A stretch of 64,000 nucleotides of DNA from CBDHEY01 sp965262305 (GTDB taxonomy: Bacteria > Pseudomonadota > Gammaproteobacteria > Pseudomonadales > Cellvibrionaceae): contig CBDHEY010000004.1 of the NCBI GenBank assembly GCA_965262305.1, positions 496,001-560,000 on the forward strand, in the 5' to 3' direction. Made by a program: the position numbers and the translations under genes. Shown piece by piece: positions 26,864 through 34,850 of the stretch. Within the stretch, counting starts at the first letter, position 1. The number at the start of each line of letters is the position of its first letter. Below the pieces are notes generated by a model. The model made no database searches. It was given only the letters and a program-made list of their open reading frames with translations, and was not told the DNA's origin.

Positions 26864-29485
26864 ATGTTATCTAAATTGTTTAGAGCGTTCGCTTGCGCGA
26901 TAACGTTCTTGCCCTTCTATTCCTTCGCACAAATGCCCAATGTAATCTTTATTATGACGGACGACCATGGTCCAGGCGATTTTGGTGTTTATGATAACTT
27001 AGATAACTTAGGAGAAGTTTCTAAAATAAATACACCCAATATTGATCTATTAGCGCAGAGCGGGATGCGATTCAATAATGCTCATTCGGGAACCGCACTT
27101 TGTGCCCCAACACGAGCCACGATTATGTCTGGGTCGCCGACTTGGCAAACAAATATTCGCTGGGGCTTTGGGACTTCATCCCTTAAAGATGGACAACTAT
27201 CGGTGGGTGACTTAATGCAAGAAGCGAATTATCGAACGGCGCTACTCGGTAAAGGTCATCTTGGAGGAGACATCTTTGAGGTTAACTCAGACAATGCTGT
27301 TTCTTCAAAAGAGTTTAATAATTTGAATCAAATGGACTTTGATCGACCATTAAAGGACGGTATGAGAGAACATGGATACGACTATACATTATATCTTTTG
27401 AGAGGAATTCAGCATGGTCCTTATTTGTTTTGGGAGAATGACTTAGCGACAAGCGTAGATGAGTTCGGCAATTCTCAGAGAGTAACCAATCAAAATAAGT
27501 CCCAGCTCATTCGTCAATGGGAGGTTGAAGATGGTGATATCACTGAAATCGATGTGGCTTTCTGGGGCGCTACTAGCTGGCGCACGAGAGATATACCACA
27601 AGCTATGTTGAATAAGTCGATCCAATTTATGGATTCGGTTATTGAGGAGACGCCAGAGCAGCCTTTTTTCCTTCATTACAACTCAGTTTCTGGTCATACA
27701 CCTTATGTTCCAGCTGATTTTGTTAGTGTGGATGTTAACGGTGATGGAAATAGTTTTGGTCAGGACGAATTTTTCTTTATCGATGGCTATAAAGGAAATG
27801 GGCCTGTTGCTGATGATTCTGGATCCGATTCCATGAGAATGGTCAGCATGGCAGATGCTGAAGTAGGCATTATATTAAGTTATCTCAGGCAAAAAGATGA
27901 CCCTCGAAGTCCAGGTAATAAATTAATCGATAACACCTTAATTATTTTTACATCTGATAATGGCGGTATTGGTCCACGTGTTCCTTTTGAAAGGGATGAG
28001 TGGGATGTGTATGACCATGATTCTACGTCAGGATTGCGGGGTAATAAGGCGTTTAGTACCGAAGGTGGCCATAGAGTTCCTTTTATAGTGCAATGGCCTG
28101 GCCAAGTGCCTGAGGGATCCGTGCGAGAGCAGCAAGTTAGTAATGTGGATTTAATGGCAACATTGGCGGGGTTAACTGGCCAAAGCCTTATTGATCAGGG
28201 AATGGGTAGCTTTAATCTTTTGCCAGTGTTTCTAGGTCAACGTGATGATTCGGATTCGGTTCATAACAATCTCATTGTTGAAGACATGGGAGGTTCAGCA
28301 GATGGGAAAATAGCTAGAAAAATTTACTATGAAGATTTTTGGAAAATAATGGTCGGCCCAAATAATCTATTTAACCCAGTTGTCTATGACCTTTACAACC
28401 TAGACGAAGATCCAAGTGAAAGTAACAACCTTATCAATAACGCCGCTTTTCAAGATCGCCTATCTAGCATGAAACAAAATTATTTGGTGGAGAGAAATGC
28501 TAAACGCATGGCCCCCGTGTTTATTGGCCGCAATGACACGGCTGTTATTACGCAACTGGCGGAATATGACGATATCGAGATTGACGGTGAGCTTACAGGC
28601 GAAGGGTCGATTAATGGAAACCTCTCGATGAACATGGGAGCTGCGCTCATCCCTAGTGGAGAAATTAAAATCTCCAAAGATTTCGTTATTCGATCAAATG
28701 CTCGAATCGAATTAGATCTTTCGAGCACGTCTTTCGATAAAGTGACAGTAGATCAATCACTTTTTCTAAAAGGTGGAATATTGAAGCTTGAATTGGTAAA
28801 TGGCTTTATACCCAGTTTAGGTGATTCATTTGACATATTTTCGGCTTCTTCAATCGAAGGAACATTTGATTCGCTAGAGCTACCGAATCTTCTAGGTGAG
28901 CGGGTTTGGGATACAAGTCTTCTGTACTCAAGAGGAATCATTAGGGTTAGTTGTAGCGGTTGCACCCCTGAGCCCACTCCAGTGCCAACTGCAACAGCTA
29001 TTCCTGTTCCTACATCGACATCCGAGCCTACACCTTCCCCTGCACCTACTGGTGCAACTGGGGGTGGAGATACTGGATTTACGTACATAGTCCATAAGCC
29101 GACAAGAGCCAAAATCCAGTCTTGTGATACGCAAAACGGTTCGCCTGCCATTAGTGTTGATAATTCCATCACAAATGAATGTGTCCATTGGAAACAAATT
29201 CCCACTGGAAGCTTTTTCCATCTTGAAAACCGGGTTTCAGGTAAGCTTTTGAAACCAGATACCAATGAAAATGGATCTGATATCTCTATTCAGCCCAATG
29301 GTTGGCGAGGGAATTGGACTCAATGGCGTTACATAGAGCGTGGCGATGGCTTTGGTCATTTAGGTAACCGAGCGACCGGTAAATATATCTACTTATCGGG
29401 TAATGTAGGTTCAAAAATATTGCAACAACCTTCCACATGGCGAGGCGACTTCACGCGTTGGCAATTTGTGCCAGTTAGAAATTAG
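26864..29485 (+). CDS. Secreted Cys-type sulfatase with beta-helix-like and trefoil modules
   Basis: 873 residues with a signal peptide (cleavage near SFA-Q). The sulfatase domain carries the metal pair Asp33-Asp34 (TDDHG), the formylglycine motif CAPTR (Cys80 to Arg84), GKGHLGGD, and TSDNGG. It is a clear paralogue of the sulfatase at 21.4 kb (shared YLLRGIQHGPYLFWEN, SVSGHTPYVP, EGGHRVPFI segments), but it lacks the two CBM6-like modules. The beta-helix-like block (about 565-690; EIDGELTGEGSINGNLS) is kept. A short PT linker and the trefoil (739-873) finish the protein. The pair probably acts on related sulfate esters at different positions or binding contexts. Confidence 0.87.
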   Translation: MLSKLFRAFACAITFLPFYSFAQMPNVIFIMTDDHGPGDFGVYDNLDNLGEVSKINTPNIDLLAQSGMRFNNAHSGTALCAPTRATIMSGSPTWQTNIRWGFGTSSLKDGQLSVGDLMQEANYRTALLGKGHLGGDIFEVNSDNAVSSKEFNNLNQMDFDRPLKDGMREHGYDYTLYLLRGIQHGPYLFWENDLATSVDEFGNSQRVTNQNKSQLIRQWEVEDGDITEIDVAFWGATSWRTRDIPQAMLNKSIQFMDSVIEETPEQPFFLHYNSVSGHTPYVPADFVSVDVNGDGNSFGQDEFFFIDGYKGNGPVADDSGSDSMRMVSMADAEVGIILSYLRQKDDPRSPGNKLIDNTLIIFTSDNGGIGPRVPFERDEWDVYDHDSTSGLRGNKAFSTEGGHRVPFIVQWPGQVPEGSVREQQVSNVDLMATLAGLTGQSLIDQGMGSFNLLPVFLGQRDDSDSVHNNLIVEDMGGSADGKIARKIYYEDFWKIMVGPNNLFNPVVYDLYNLDEDPSESNNLINNAAFQDRLSSMKQNYLVERNAKRMAPVFIGRNDTAVITQLAEYDDIEIDGELTGEGSINGNLSMNMGAALIPSGEIKISKDFVIRSNARIELDLSSTSFDKVTVDQSLFLKGGILKLELVNGFIPSLGDSFDIFSASSIEGTFDSLELPNLLGERVWDTSLLYSRGIIRVSCSGCTPEPTPVPTATAIPVPTSTSEPTPSPAPTGATGGGDTGFTYIVHKPTRAKIQSCDTQNGSPAISVDNSITNECVHWKQIPTGSFFHLENRVSGKLLKPDTNENGSDISIQPNGWRGNWTQWRYIERGDGFGHLGNRATGKYIYLSGNVGSKILQQPSTWRGDFTRWQFVPVRN

Positions 29486-29495
29486 GTGTTAATTG

Positions 29496-29518
29496 AGGCG
29501 CTTTTAAGCGCCTTTTTT
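29496..29518 (+). terminator. Intrinsic terminator after sulfatase 2
   Basis: AGGCGCTT (29496-29503) pairs perfectly with AAGCGCCT (29506-29513) around a 2-nt centre, followed directly by six T residues. It lies 11 nt after the stop codon and marks the end of the secreted-enzyme block. Confidence 0.9.
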
Positions 29519-29779
29519 GTAACAGATTGTAACCCCTTGATACTTTTAACTGGTTAAGTTGATATATTTAGAATAATTCTGAAGTTTCAATGGTCATATC
29601 TTCATAGTAGTTTCATTGGTAGAAGCCTTGGCGAACTTTAAACAAATATGAAACGTATAAAATATTGATAGATGATCTTTTTTACTGGAAACGTAAAAAC
29701 CTTCAATTGTTAGTTTTCTATGTTTGTTAATTCGGGATGACCATTTGAGGTAAGTTTAAATTTTCAGTGGAGTACTTTC

Positions 29780-30232
29780 ATGCAACTTAATCAAATTTTC
29801 TTAATTACAACCATAATTGGCTTTCCTTTCCTACAATCTTGCGCGAATTTGAGCGGACCGACGGTACCAAAAATTTCAACCATCCTAAAAGAACAATCGG
29901 GACAAGATGGCCGAGCGTGTATTAGAGAGAACTCCATCCAAGGCTGGGGTTCTAAGGGTGATGCGATTTTTGTGAATACTAGTAATAAATACTATTTGGT
30001 AACCACCCTACTTCGTTGTCATTCTTTAGATACGAGTGCACGAGTCGCATTTGTTGGAAGAATTAATAGTGTATGTGGCGGAAGACAAGATAAGATTGTG
30101 ACTTCCGATGATAAGTGCATCATTCAAAATATTTTTGAGTATGAAGATAAGTCAGCTGCTAGAGCAAGTCTGCAAGCTGCCTTGGATACGCGTGAAGAAT
30201 TAAAAGAAGCGGCAAAAACGCAAGATATTTAG
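29780..30232 (+). CDS. Small lipoprotein, DUF6491-like
   Basis: 150 residues with a good ribosome site (GGAG, 8 nt upstream). The N-terminus is a lipoprotein signal ending in LQSC. The mature part has CIRENSIQGWGSKGD, YYLVTTLLRCHSL, INSVCGGRQDKI and DDKCIIQNIF. This Cys-spaced pattern matches small DUF6491-type lipoproteins as I remember them; the assignment is tentative. The function is unknown. Its 3' end overlaps the convergent citrate-synthase-like gene by 74 nt. Confidence 0.7.
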   Translation: MQLNQIFLITTIIGFPFLQSCANLSGPTVPKISTILKEQSGQDGRACIRENSIQGWGSKGDAIFVNTSNKYYLVTTLLRCHSLDTSARVAFVGRINSVCGGRQDKIVTSDDKCIIQNIFEYEDKSAARASLQAALDTREELKEAAKTQDI

Positions 30233-31070
30233 CATTTAATCCGGTACTTTTATCTGGCACTTTGCGTTTTTCCGGGCCGATATAGTTAATGTCTTCTACT
30301 CGAAGCGGTGAGAAGGTTCCTCGTTCCCGGTCAGCAGTATCTGTGTAACAGGCGAGGACTCCGCCAGACACCATCGTACAATACATGCGGTAAGCTTCTT
30401 CCACCCCAATATTAAGATCTGCGAAAAACCCCGAACAATATCCGTTTATATTCATGGACTCTTCAAAATTGTCTATTAATACTTTCTCTATTTGCTTTGC
30501 TAATTCCATATGAGGGCCGGGTTCAAAGCCCAATTGTTTGGTCACGCGTTTCATTGCGACAACTCTTTCGTCGCCTTTTGCTATTGGTCGAGCATAGCCA
30601 ACTATGTTTGGTTTCCCTCGGTATTTTTTTACCTCCCTAAAAACAAAATCTTCGACTGTGATCTTTTCCCTAGTTATTTCTTCTTTAGCTCTGTATATGA
30701 AATTCAAACCTTCTTTTAGTGTCAATGGTCCATACATATTTGAGTCGGTCGCTTGAATTCCTGAACAAACACTAGCTATACAGCTAGCTCCGGACGAACC
30801 TCCAAGAGCGCCTATTCGATTACACCAAATTCGAGGATCAGGCCAAGTTAGGCAAATCGTTGCTGCTTCAACCCACTTAGCGAATTTCTCTGAGGGCATT
30901 CGACCTGTTGCGTTTAAAATTTGAGATTCAGTTACGCTTTTAACTCCAACAATTTCATTTAAAAGATCGTATCCGTGGCTGTTCACGCCTTTACCAATGA
31001 TCGATTGACCTTTTTTACTTTTTATCTTGCCTCGGTATGAATCCCATAAAGCGTAGTGATATTTTGTCAT
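30159..31070 (-). CDS. Citrate-synthase-like protein B
   Basis: 303 residues, ATG start 3 nt after the stop of protein A. Segments resemble the citrate synthase/citryl-CoA lyase superfamily: DPRIWCNRIGALGG, MYGPLTLKEG, GYARPIAKGDERV, INGYCSGFFADL and the C-terminal RVEDINYIGPEKR. At the place where citrate synthases have GFGHRVY with a catalytic His, this protein reads GYARPI. The last ~25 residues extend beyond the usual end into DNA antisense to the lipoprotein gene. Probably acts together with protein A, perhaps as a heteromer. Substrate unknown. Confidence 0.65.
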   Translation of the reverse strand: MTKYHYALWDSYRGKIKSKKGQSIIGKGVNSHGYDLLNEIVGVKSVTESQILNATGRMPSEKFAKWVEAATICLTWPDPRIWCNRIGALGGSSGASCIASVCSGIQATDSNMYGPLTLKEGLNFIYRAKEEITREKITVEDFVFREVKKYRGKPNIVGYARPIAKGDERVVAMKRVTKQLGFEPGPHMELAKQIEKVLIDNFEESMNINGYCSGFFADLNIGVEEAYRMYCTMVSGGVLACYTDTADRERGTFSPLRVEDINYIGPEKRKVPDKSTGLNAKYLAFLPLLLILHAYPRQLADLL

Positions 31071-31073
31071 GGT

Positions 31074-31859
31074 TTAATCTAACTGAAGCTCGTATTGATC
31101 GTCGTTTTCAAAGAACATACTAGTCAGAGGTTTATTACAATACTCTAAACCATGGGTTACTAGACCTGGCGCTGCCATAATTTGCATTATTGACGCGGCT
31201 TGCCTTGGTAAAAATCCTAGTTCCGATAGAACCCCTGCGCATAAACCGGATTTTGTTATTCCGTCCCCAACCTCATTTCTCTTTAAATTCAAATCTTTGA
31301 GCCAATTTATCATTGTTCTATCGTGATTTTTGCAAAAGTAAAGTAAGAGCTTTTCAGCATAGGGATCAGGGTCTCCATATAGCGTGCCAAATCCTGGTAG
31401 ATCGTTTAAATCATAGGTTTCGGATAATTCATCTGGTTCTATGTTTATATGCTTTCTAAAAAACTTTAAATAGTGCCCGATTTCACCGGGACCATCAAAA
31501 TTTCCTGAATAGATGTTCAATGCGATAGGTAAGATATGTTCAGTTTGGGTTTTACCTACTCCGGTAGCAATTGCTGCTTGAACCGCTGGATGCCTTGGGC
31601 CAGGGTTTATAAATGCAAGAAGAATTTGATTGAATAACTTTGCATCGGCTTCTGAAGGCAGCTGGCCTCTAAATAATAAAAAAATAACATCTGAGAAGCT
31701 TTTTTTATCGAGCAGATCTAAATGTTCGTAGCCAAAATAATAAGCCGTATCAACTAAATAAGGGTTATCAGTTGCGCTAACTTCATTTGTAATTTTTGTA
31801 TTTAAGCGAGTTGCAAATTTATCTCCACGATGGGAGACCTTTATAGATGAATCTTCCAC
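31074..31859 (-). CDS. Citrate-synthase-like protein A
   Basis: 261 residues, GTG start with GGGAG six nt upstream. Family-like segments are FLLFRGQLPSEADAK, INPGPRHPAVQAAIATGVGKT, HILPIALNIYSG, LPGFGTLYGDPDPYAEKLL and the C-terminal MAAPGLVTHGLEY. The catalytic His of citrate synthase (in GFGH) is replaced by Thr in GFGTLYG. The short length is like citryl-CoA-lyase-type members rather than full ~430-residue citrate synthases. It sits 16 nt after the ThDP enzyme and 3 nt before protein B, so all three are one operon. Activity cannot be assigned. Confidence 0.65.
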   Translation of the reverse strand: MEDSSIKVSHRGDKFATRLNTKITNEVSATDNPYLVDTAYYFGYEHLDLLDKKSFSDVIFLLFRGQLPSEADAKLFNQILLAFINPGPRHPAVQAAIATGVGKTQTEHILPIALNIYSGNFDGPGEIGHYLKFFRKHINIEPDELSETYDLNDLPGFGTLYGDPDPYAEKLLLYFCKNHDRTMINWLKDLNLKRNEVGDGITKSGLCAGVLSELGFLPRQAASIMQIMAAPGLVTHGLEYCNKPLTSMFFENDDQYELQLD

Positions 31860-31875
31860 TAAATGCTCCCAATAG

Positions 31876-33651
31876 CTATTCGCGCAGTGTATCTATTCGT
31901 TCAGACATTGGGGGAATTTCCTCTAATTCTATCCTAGCGTCGATAACAGTTGGGCCATCACTGTTAAATAAAAGCTCAAAATCTAAACTCTCTAAATCAT
32001 GTGGTGTGTCTATGGTAATACCTCTCACACCGGCTGCTTCCGACATTGCAGCGAAGTCAATTTTATTGAGTTCCCACCCGATAGATTCTTGTTTTCCCAA
32101 CTTCTGTCCGTGGTAGACCATACCTAAAGCAGAATCATTTAAAATGATAAAAACAATGGGTAAATTTTGTTTAGCAGCCACGGTTATTTCCTGGGCACTC
32201 ATTAAATACGATCCATCACCCACGATACACACTGTGGGGGTGTGAGGGTTAGCAAGGCTTGAACCAATTGATGCACCAATAGACCAGGTCATCGAGCCAT
32301 AACCCATAGCAAAGCGAAACATTCCGGTGTTATCAGAGCTAATAAAATAATGAATAGCCCAGGCCATAACATTACCAATATCTACAAAAACGCGAGTTTG
32401 AGGTGGCAGATTTAAAGACAAATAGCGCATTAAGCGTTGCGGTTTTAAGGGCGTCGAATCCGACAAACACTTTTTCGGTTCGTCTAAGCTGACATAATTT
32501 CCAATTACATTTAACTCAGTACCACCAGGAAGCGTGTGCCAGCGTTTTCCTTGGCTTTTTGCAGTTTTGACACCTTGAAGTATCTTGCTAAAAGATGAGC
32601 TAATGCTACCTAAGATATGACTATCTGCCATGTGAGAATCGGAAAAATGGTCGACAGATGAGTCTATGTGAATAAGTTTTTCATTTAAAAGCGTTTCTTG
32701 CCACCCAGATGTTTCAGCCTCACCGAGTAACGCTCCGACCGCGATAATATAGTCAAGCTTGGTTTCTTTTAGTAGTTTTCTTGCACTTTCATGGCCCGCG
32801 AACCCAAAAACGCCCCTGTATAAAGGGTGAGTTTCGTCAACCCATGCTTTGCCCATTGGACTAGAAATAAAAGGGGTTCCCGTTACCTCTATAAAATCCA
32901 TAATTTGTTTACTTGCTGAGCCAGCGCCAAAACCAATATAAACTGCCAGGCAATCAGCTTTTTTTAACTTTTCAATTAACGCCTCTATTGAAGATTTGTC
33001 GGTGACTTGAAAAGGAGTAGATAGTAAATTCTTTGCTATCGTTTTTGAAAATTTACATGGAGCGCGCAAAATGTCGGTCGGAATACTGATATGCACTGGT
33101 CCTGCTGGAGCTTGGTTGGCTTTTAAAAGGCCTGCAACTAATTTACTTTCTAGTTGTTCTTTATGGGATATTAAGGTGCTGTATTTGGTGGTGAGTTTCA
33201 TCATTCCCGTTATATCTATCCCTGTACAACTCGACTCCTGCGCAGCCCTTTTTCCAAATTTTGGCAATGATGTTTGTGCAGATATAACTAAAATTGGAAT
33301 TTCATCAAGCAGAGCAGAAGCCACTCCAGTTAAGACATTCGTAGCACCTGGGCCAGTAGTGCAGCAAACAGCTCCCATTTTACCCGTTTCCCTGTGATAG
33401 CCATCAGCCATAAAAACGGCATTACATTCGTGACGAGAAACAATCAATTTTGGCCCACCACAACGCTCGCTTTTCGCTAAAGCATTGAGAAATGGCTCTA
33501 AGGGGCCTCCAGGAACACCAAATACATACTCTATTTCAAGTTGCCGCAAATACTCAGTGACCATTTCTGCATAACAGGTCACATCGAAATGTTCTACCTT
33601 ATTGTCTGTAGCTCCGCTTCTTTTTTTGACTTTTTCTAAGATATTCAACAT
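31876..33651 (-). CDS. Thiamine diphosphate-dependent enzyme (acetolactate-synthase-like)
   Basis: About 591 residues. The frame opens at a TTG (33663), but the ATG at 33651 four codons in is preferred; neither has a clear ribosome site. The ThDP-enzyme fold is clear. The N-terminal PYR domain has VFGVPGGPLEPF and the cofactor-activating Glu in SRHECNAVFMADGYHRETGK. TTGPGATNVLTGVASA follows. The C-terminal PP domain has GDGSYLMSAQEITVAAKQN...LND, the Mg-ThDP motif. These are features of the acetolactate synthase/benzoylformate decarboxylase group. The first gene of an operon with two citrate-synthase-like proteins, so probably a C-C bond-forming step on an acyl or 2-oxo acid in an uncharacterised pathway. 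Confidence 0.85.
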   Translation of the reverse strand: MLNILEKVKKRSGATDNKVEHFDVTCYAEMVTEYLRQLEIEYVFGVPGGPLEPFLNALAKSERCGGPKLIVSRHECNAVFMADGYHRETGKMGAVCCTTGPGATNVLTGVASALLDEIPILVISAQTSLPKFGKRAAQESSCTGIDITGMMKLTTKYSTLISHKEQLESKLVAGLLKANQAPAGPVHISIPTDILRAPCKFSKTIAKNLLSTPFQVTDKSSIEALIEKLKKADCLAVYIGFGAGSASKQIMDFIEVTGTPFISSPMGKAWVDETHPLYRGVFGFAGHESARKLLKETKLDYIIAVGALLGEAETSGWQETLLNEKLIHIDSSVDHFSDSHMADSHILGSISSSFSKILQGVKTAKSQGKRWHTLPGGTELNVIGNYVSLDEPKKCLSDSTPLKPQRLMRYLSLNLPPQTRVFVDIGNVMAWAIHYFISSDNTGMFRFAMGYGSMTWSIGASIGSSLANPHTPTVCIVGDGSYLMSAQEITVAAKQNLPIVFIILNDSALGMVYHGQKLGKQESIGWELNKIDFAAMSEAAGVRGITIDTPHDLESLDFELLFNSDGPTVIDARIELEEIPPMSERIDTLRE

Positions 33652-34024
33652 CTCAATACCCAAAATTTGCTTAAACCATGAACTCCGTTTTCTGCTTTAT
33701 TTCAATATATATTAATGTTGTGCTTGAAGCTAGATAAAACTTTTTGGTGCCGCATTTTGTTGTAAATTCGCGATGCGATAACAAATTTTTAACATGTAAA
33801 GCATTAAAATAATGGGTTTAGCTTCTTGATATTGGCAGGTTTTTTCGGCTTACTCTTAAAAAGTATCATTAGTCTGTCGTTTGCTTCATTCGTAAACTTC
33901 AGGTTTTGGTGAGTTTAATATTTTAATGTCGTGTATTTTATTGTGTATTATTTAGAACGGCTTTTCGGTAATTGGCATGTTGTTCAATGTTCGTTGTTCT
34001 TATCTATTTGTAAGAGAGTAAGTT
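33652..34024. promoter_or_regulatory. Divergent promoter region, ThDP operon / REC-GGDEF-EAL gene
   Basis: About 370 nt of AT-rich, non-coding sequence between divergently transcribed genes. It must hold promoters for both. I see no palindrome or riboswitch-like structure strong enough to name. Confidence 0.45.
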
Positions 34025-34759
34025 TTGGTTGAAGCGCAAGGTAAAATGCATCCTGAATTGCTAAGTGCAAATATTTTAGTTGTGACCAAAGAGAGATCAC
34101 TGCATGATCAAATTCTTAATGCGTTGGCAAATGCTGGATTCGAAAATGCTGTTGGAGTAGATGATGGTCAGTTGGCGATCCAATTCCTTAGGCGCCAATC
34201 TATTCAACTTCTCATATCTGAGATTGATCTCGACGAATTTGACGGATGGCGCCTATCTCGTCTTGTACGTTCTGGAGTATTAGCTTGTCCAGCTGATTTG
34301 CCAGTGTTTTTAGTAAGTAGTATATGGTGTGAAAGAATTGCTGAAGTGACAGGTAGAGAGTATCGCATTGATCAACTTGTTGCTTTAGAGCAAATTGATC
34401 AAATACCGAAATTGGCTGCTGAGTATCTTGATGTAAAAAGGCCAGTATATTCACAAAAGCTCAGTCTGCTTGTTGTGGAAGACCAGAAGGATACTTCGGA
34501 TTTAATAAAGCGTGTTCTTGATACTAACTTCGAGATTGATGAAGCCTTCAATGGACGAGACGGTTTGGATTCGTGGATTGAAAAAAAGCATGACCTTGTG
34601 TTGCTTGATGTTATGTTGCCTGAGCTATCAGGCCATCAGGTTCTTGAAAAAATTATGGAGATTGATCGCAACCAAGCAGTGGTTGTGATGACAGCTCATG
34701 CAAGTGGAGAACTTGCAGAAAAATTGATGTTGGAGGGGCGCTTCAGATTTTCTCGCTAA
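34025..34759 (+). CDS. N-terminal part of frameshifted REC-REC-PAS-GGDEF-EAL protein
   Basis: 244 residues as read, apparently from a TTG, with a weak ribosome site (AGAGAG). The first receiver-like domain (about 12-130) reads LLISEIDLDEFDG, where the phospho-acceptor Asp position is Glu. The second (about 144 on) has a normal LLDVMLPELSG acceptor and a T/S-type VVVMTAHAS strand. Just before the conserved Lys strand the frame runs off at GGGG-C and stops at TAA. In the next frame the missing end (ASDFLAKPFRTDQL) continues without a gap into the downstream open frame. This is therefore one gene with a +1 shift near 34739, through mutation or sequencing error. Confidence 0.8.
   Translation: MVEAQGKMHPELLSANILVVTKERSLHDQILNALANAGFENAVGVDDGQLAIQFLRRQSIQLLISEIDLDEFDGWRLSRLVRSGVLACPADLPVFLVSSIWCERIAEVTGREYRIDQLVALEQIDQIPKLAAEYLDVKRPVYSQKLSLLVVEDQKDTSDLIKRVLDTNFEIDEAFNGRDGLDSWIEKKHDLVLLDVMLPELSGHQVLEKIMEIDRNQAVVVMTAHASGELAEKLMLEGRFRFSR
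34735..34742 (+). other. Frameshift site in signalling gene
   Basis: At GAGGGGCGCTTC the upstream frame reads E-G-R-F, while skipping one base gives E-G-A-S-D-F-L-A-K-P-F, the standard end of a receiver domain. Removing one G of the GGGG run restores a single ~847-residue protein from 34025 to 36569. Confidence 0.85.
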
Positions 34760-34850
34760 ACCATTTCGTACTGATCAGCTGCGGAAAGTATGCGACTTAG
34801 CATCGCGTAGAGAAGATTATCTGATAAGCAATCGCCAGTTTGCTGAGCGA

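Noticed and set aside
31847..32116. Plus-strand frame opposite the ThDP enzyme
   Set aside because: It is a shadow of the well-supported minus-strand gene and shows no family motif or ribosome site.
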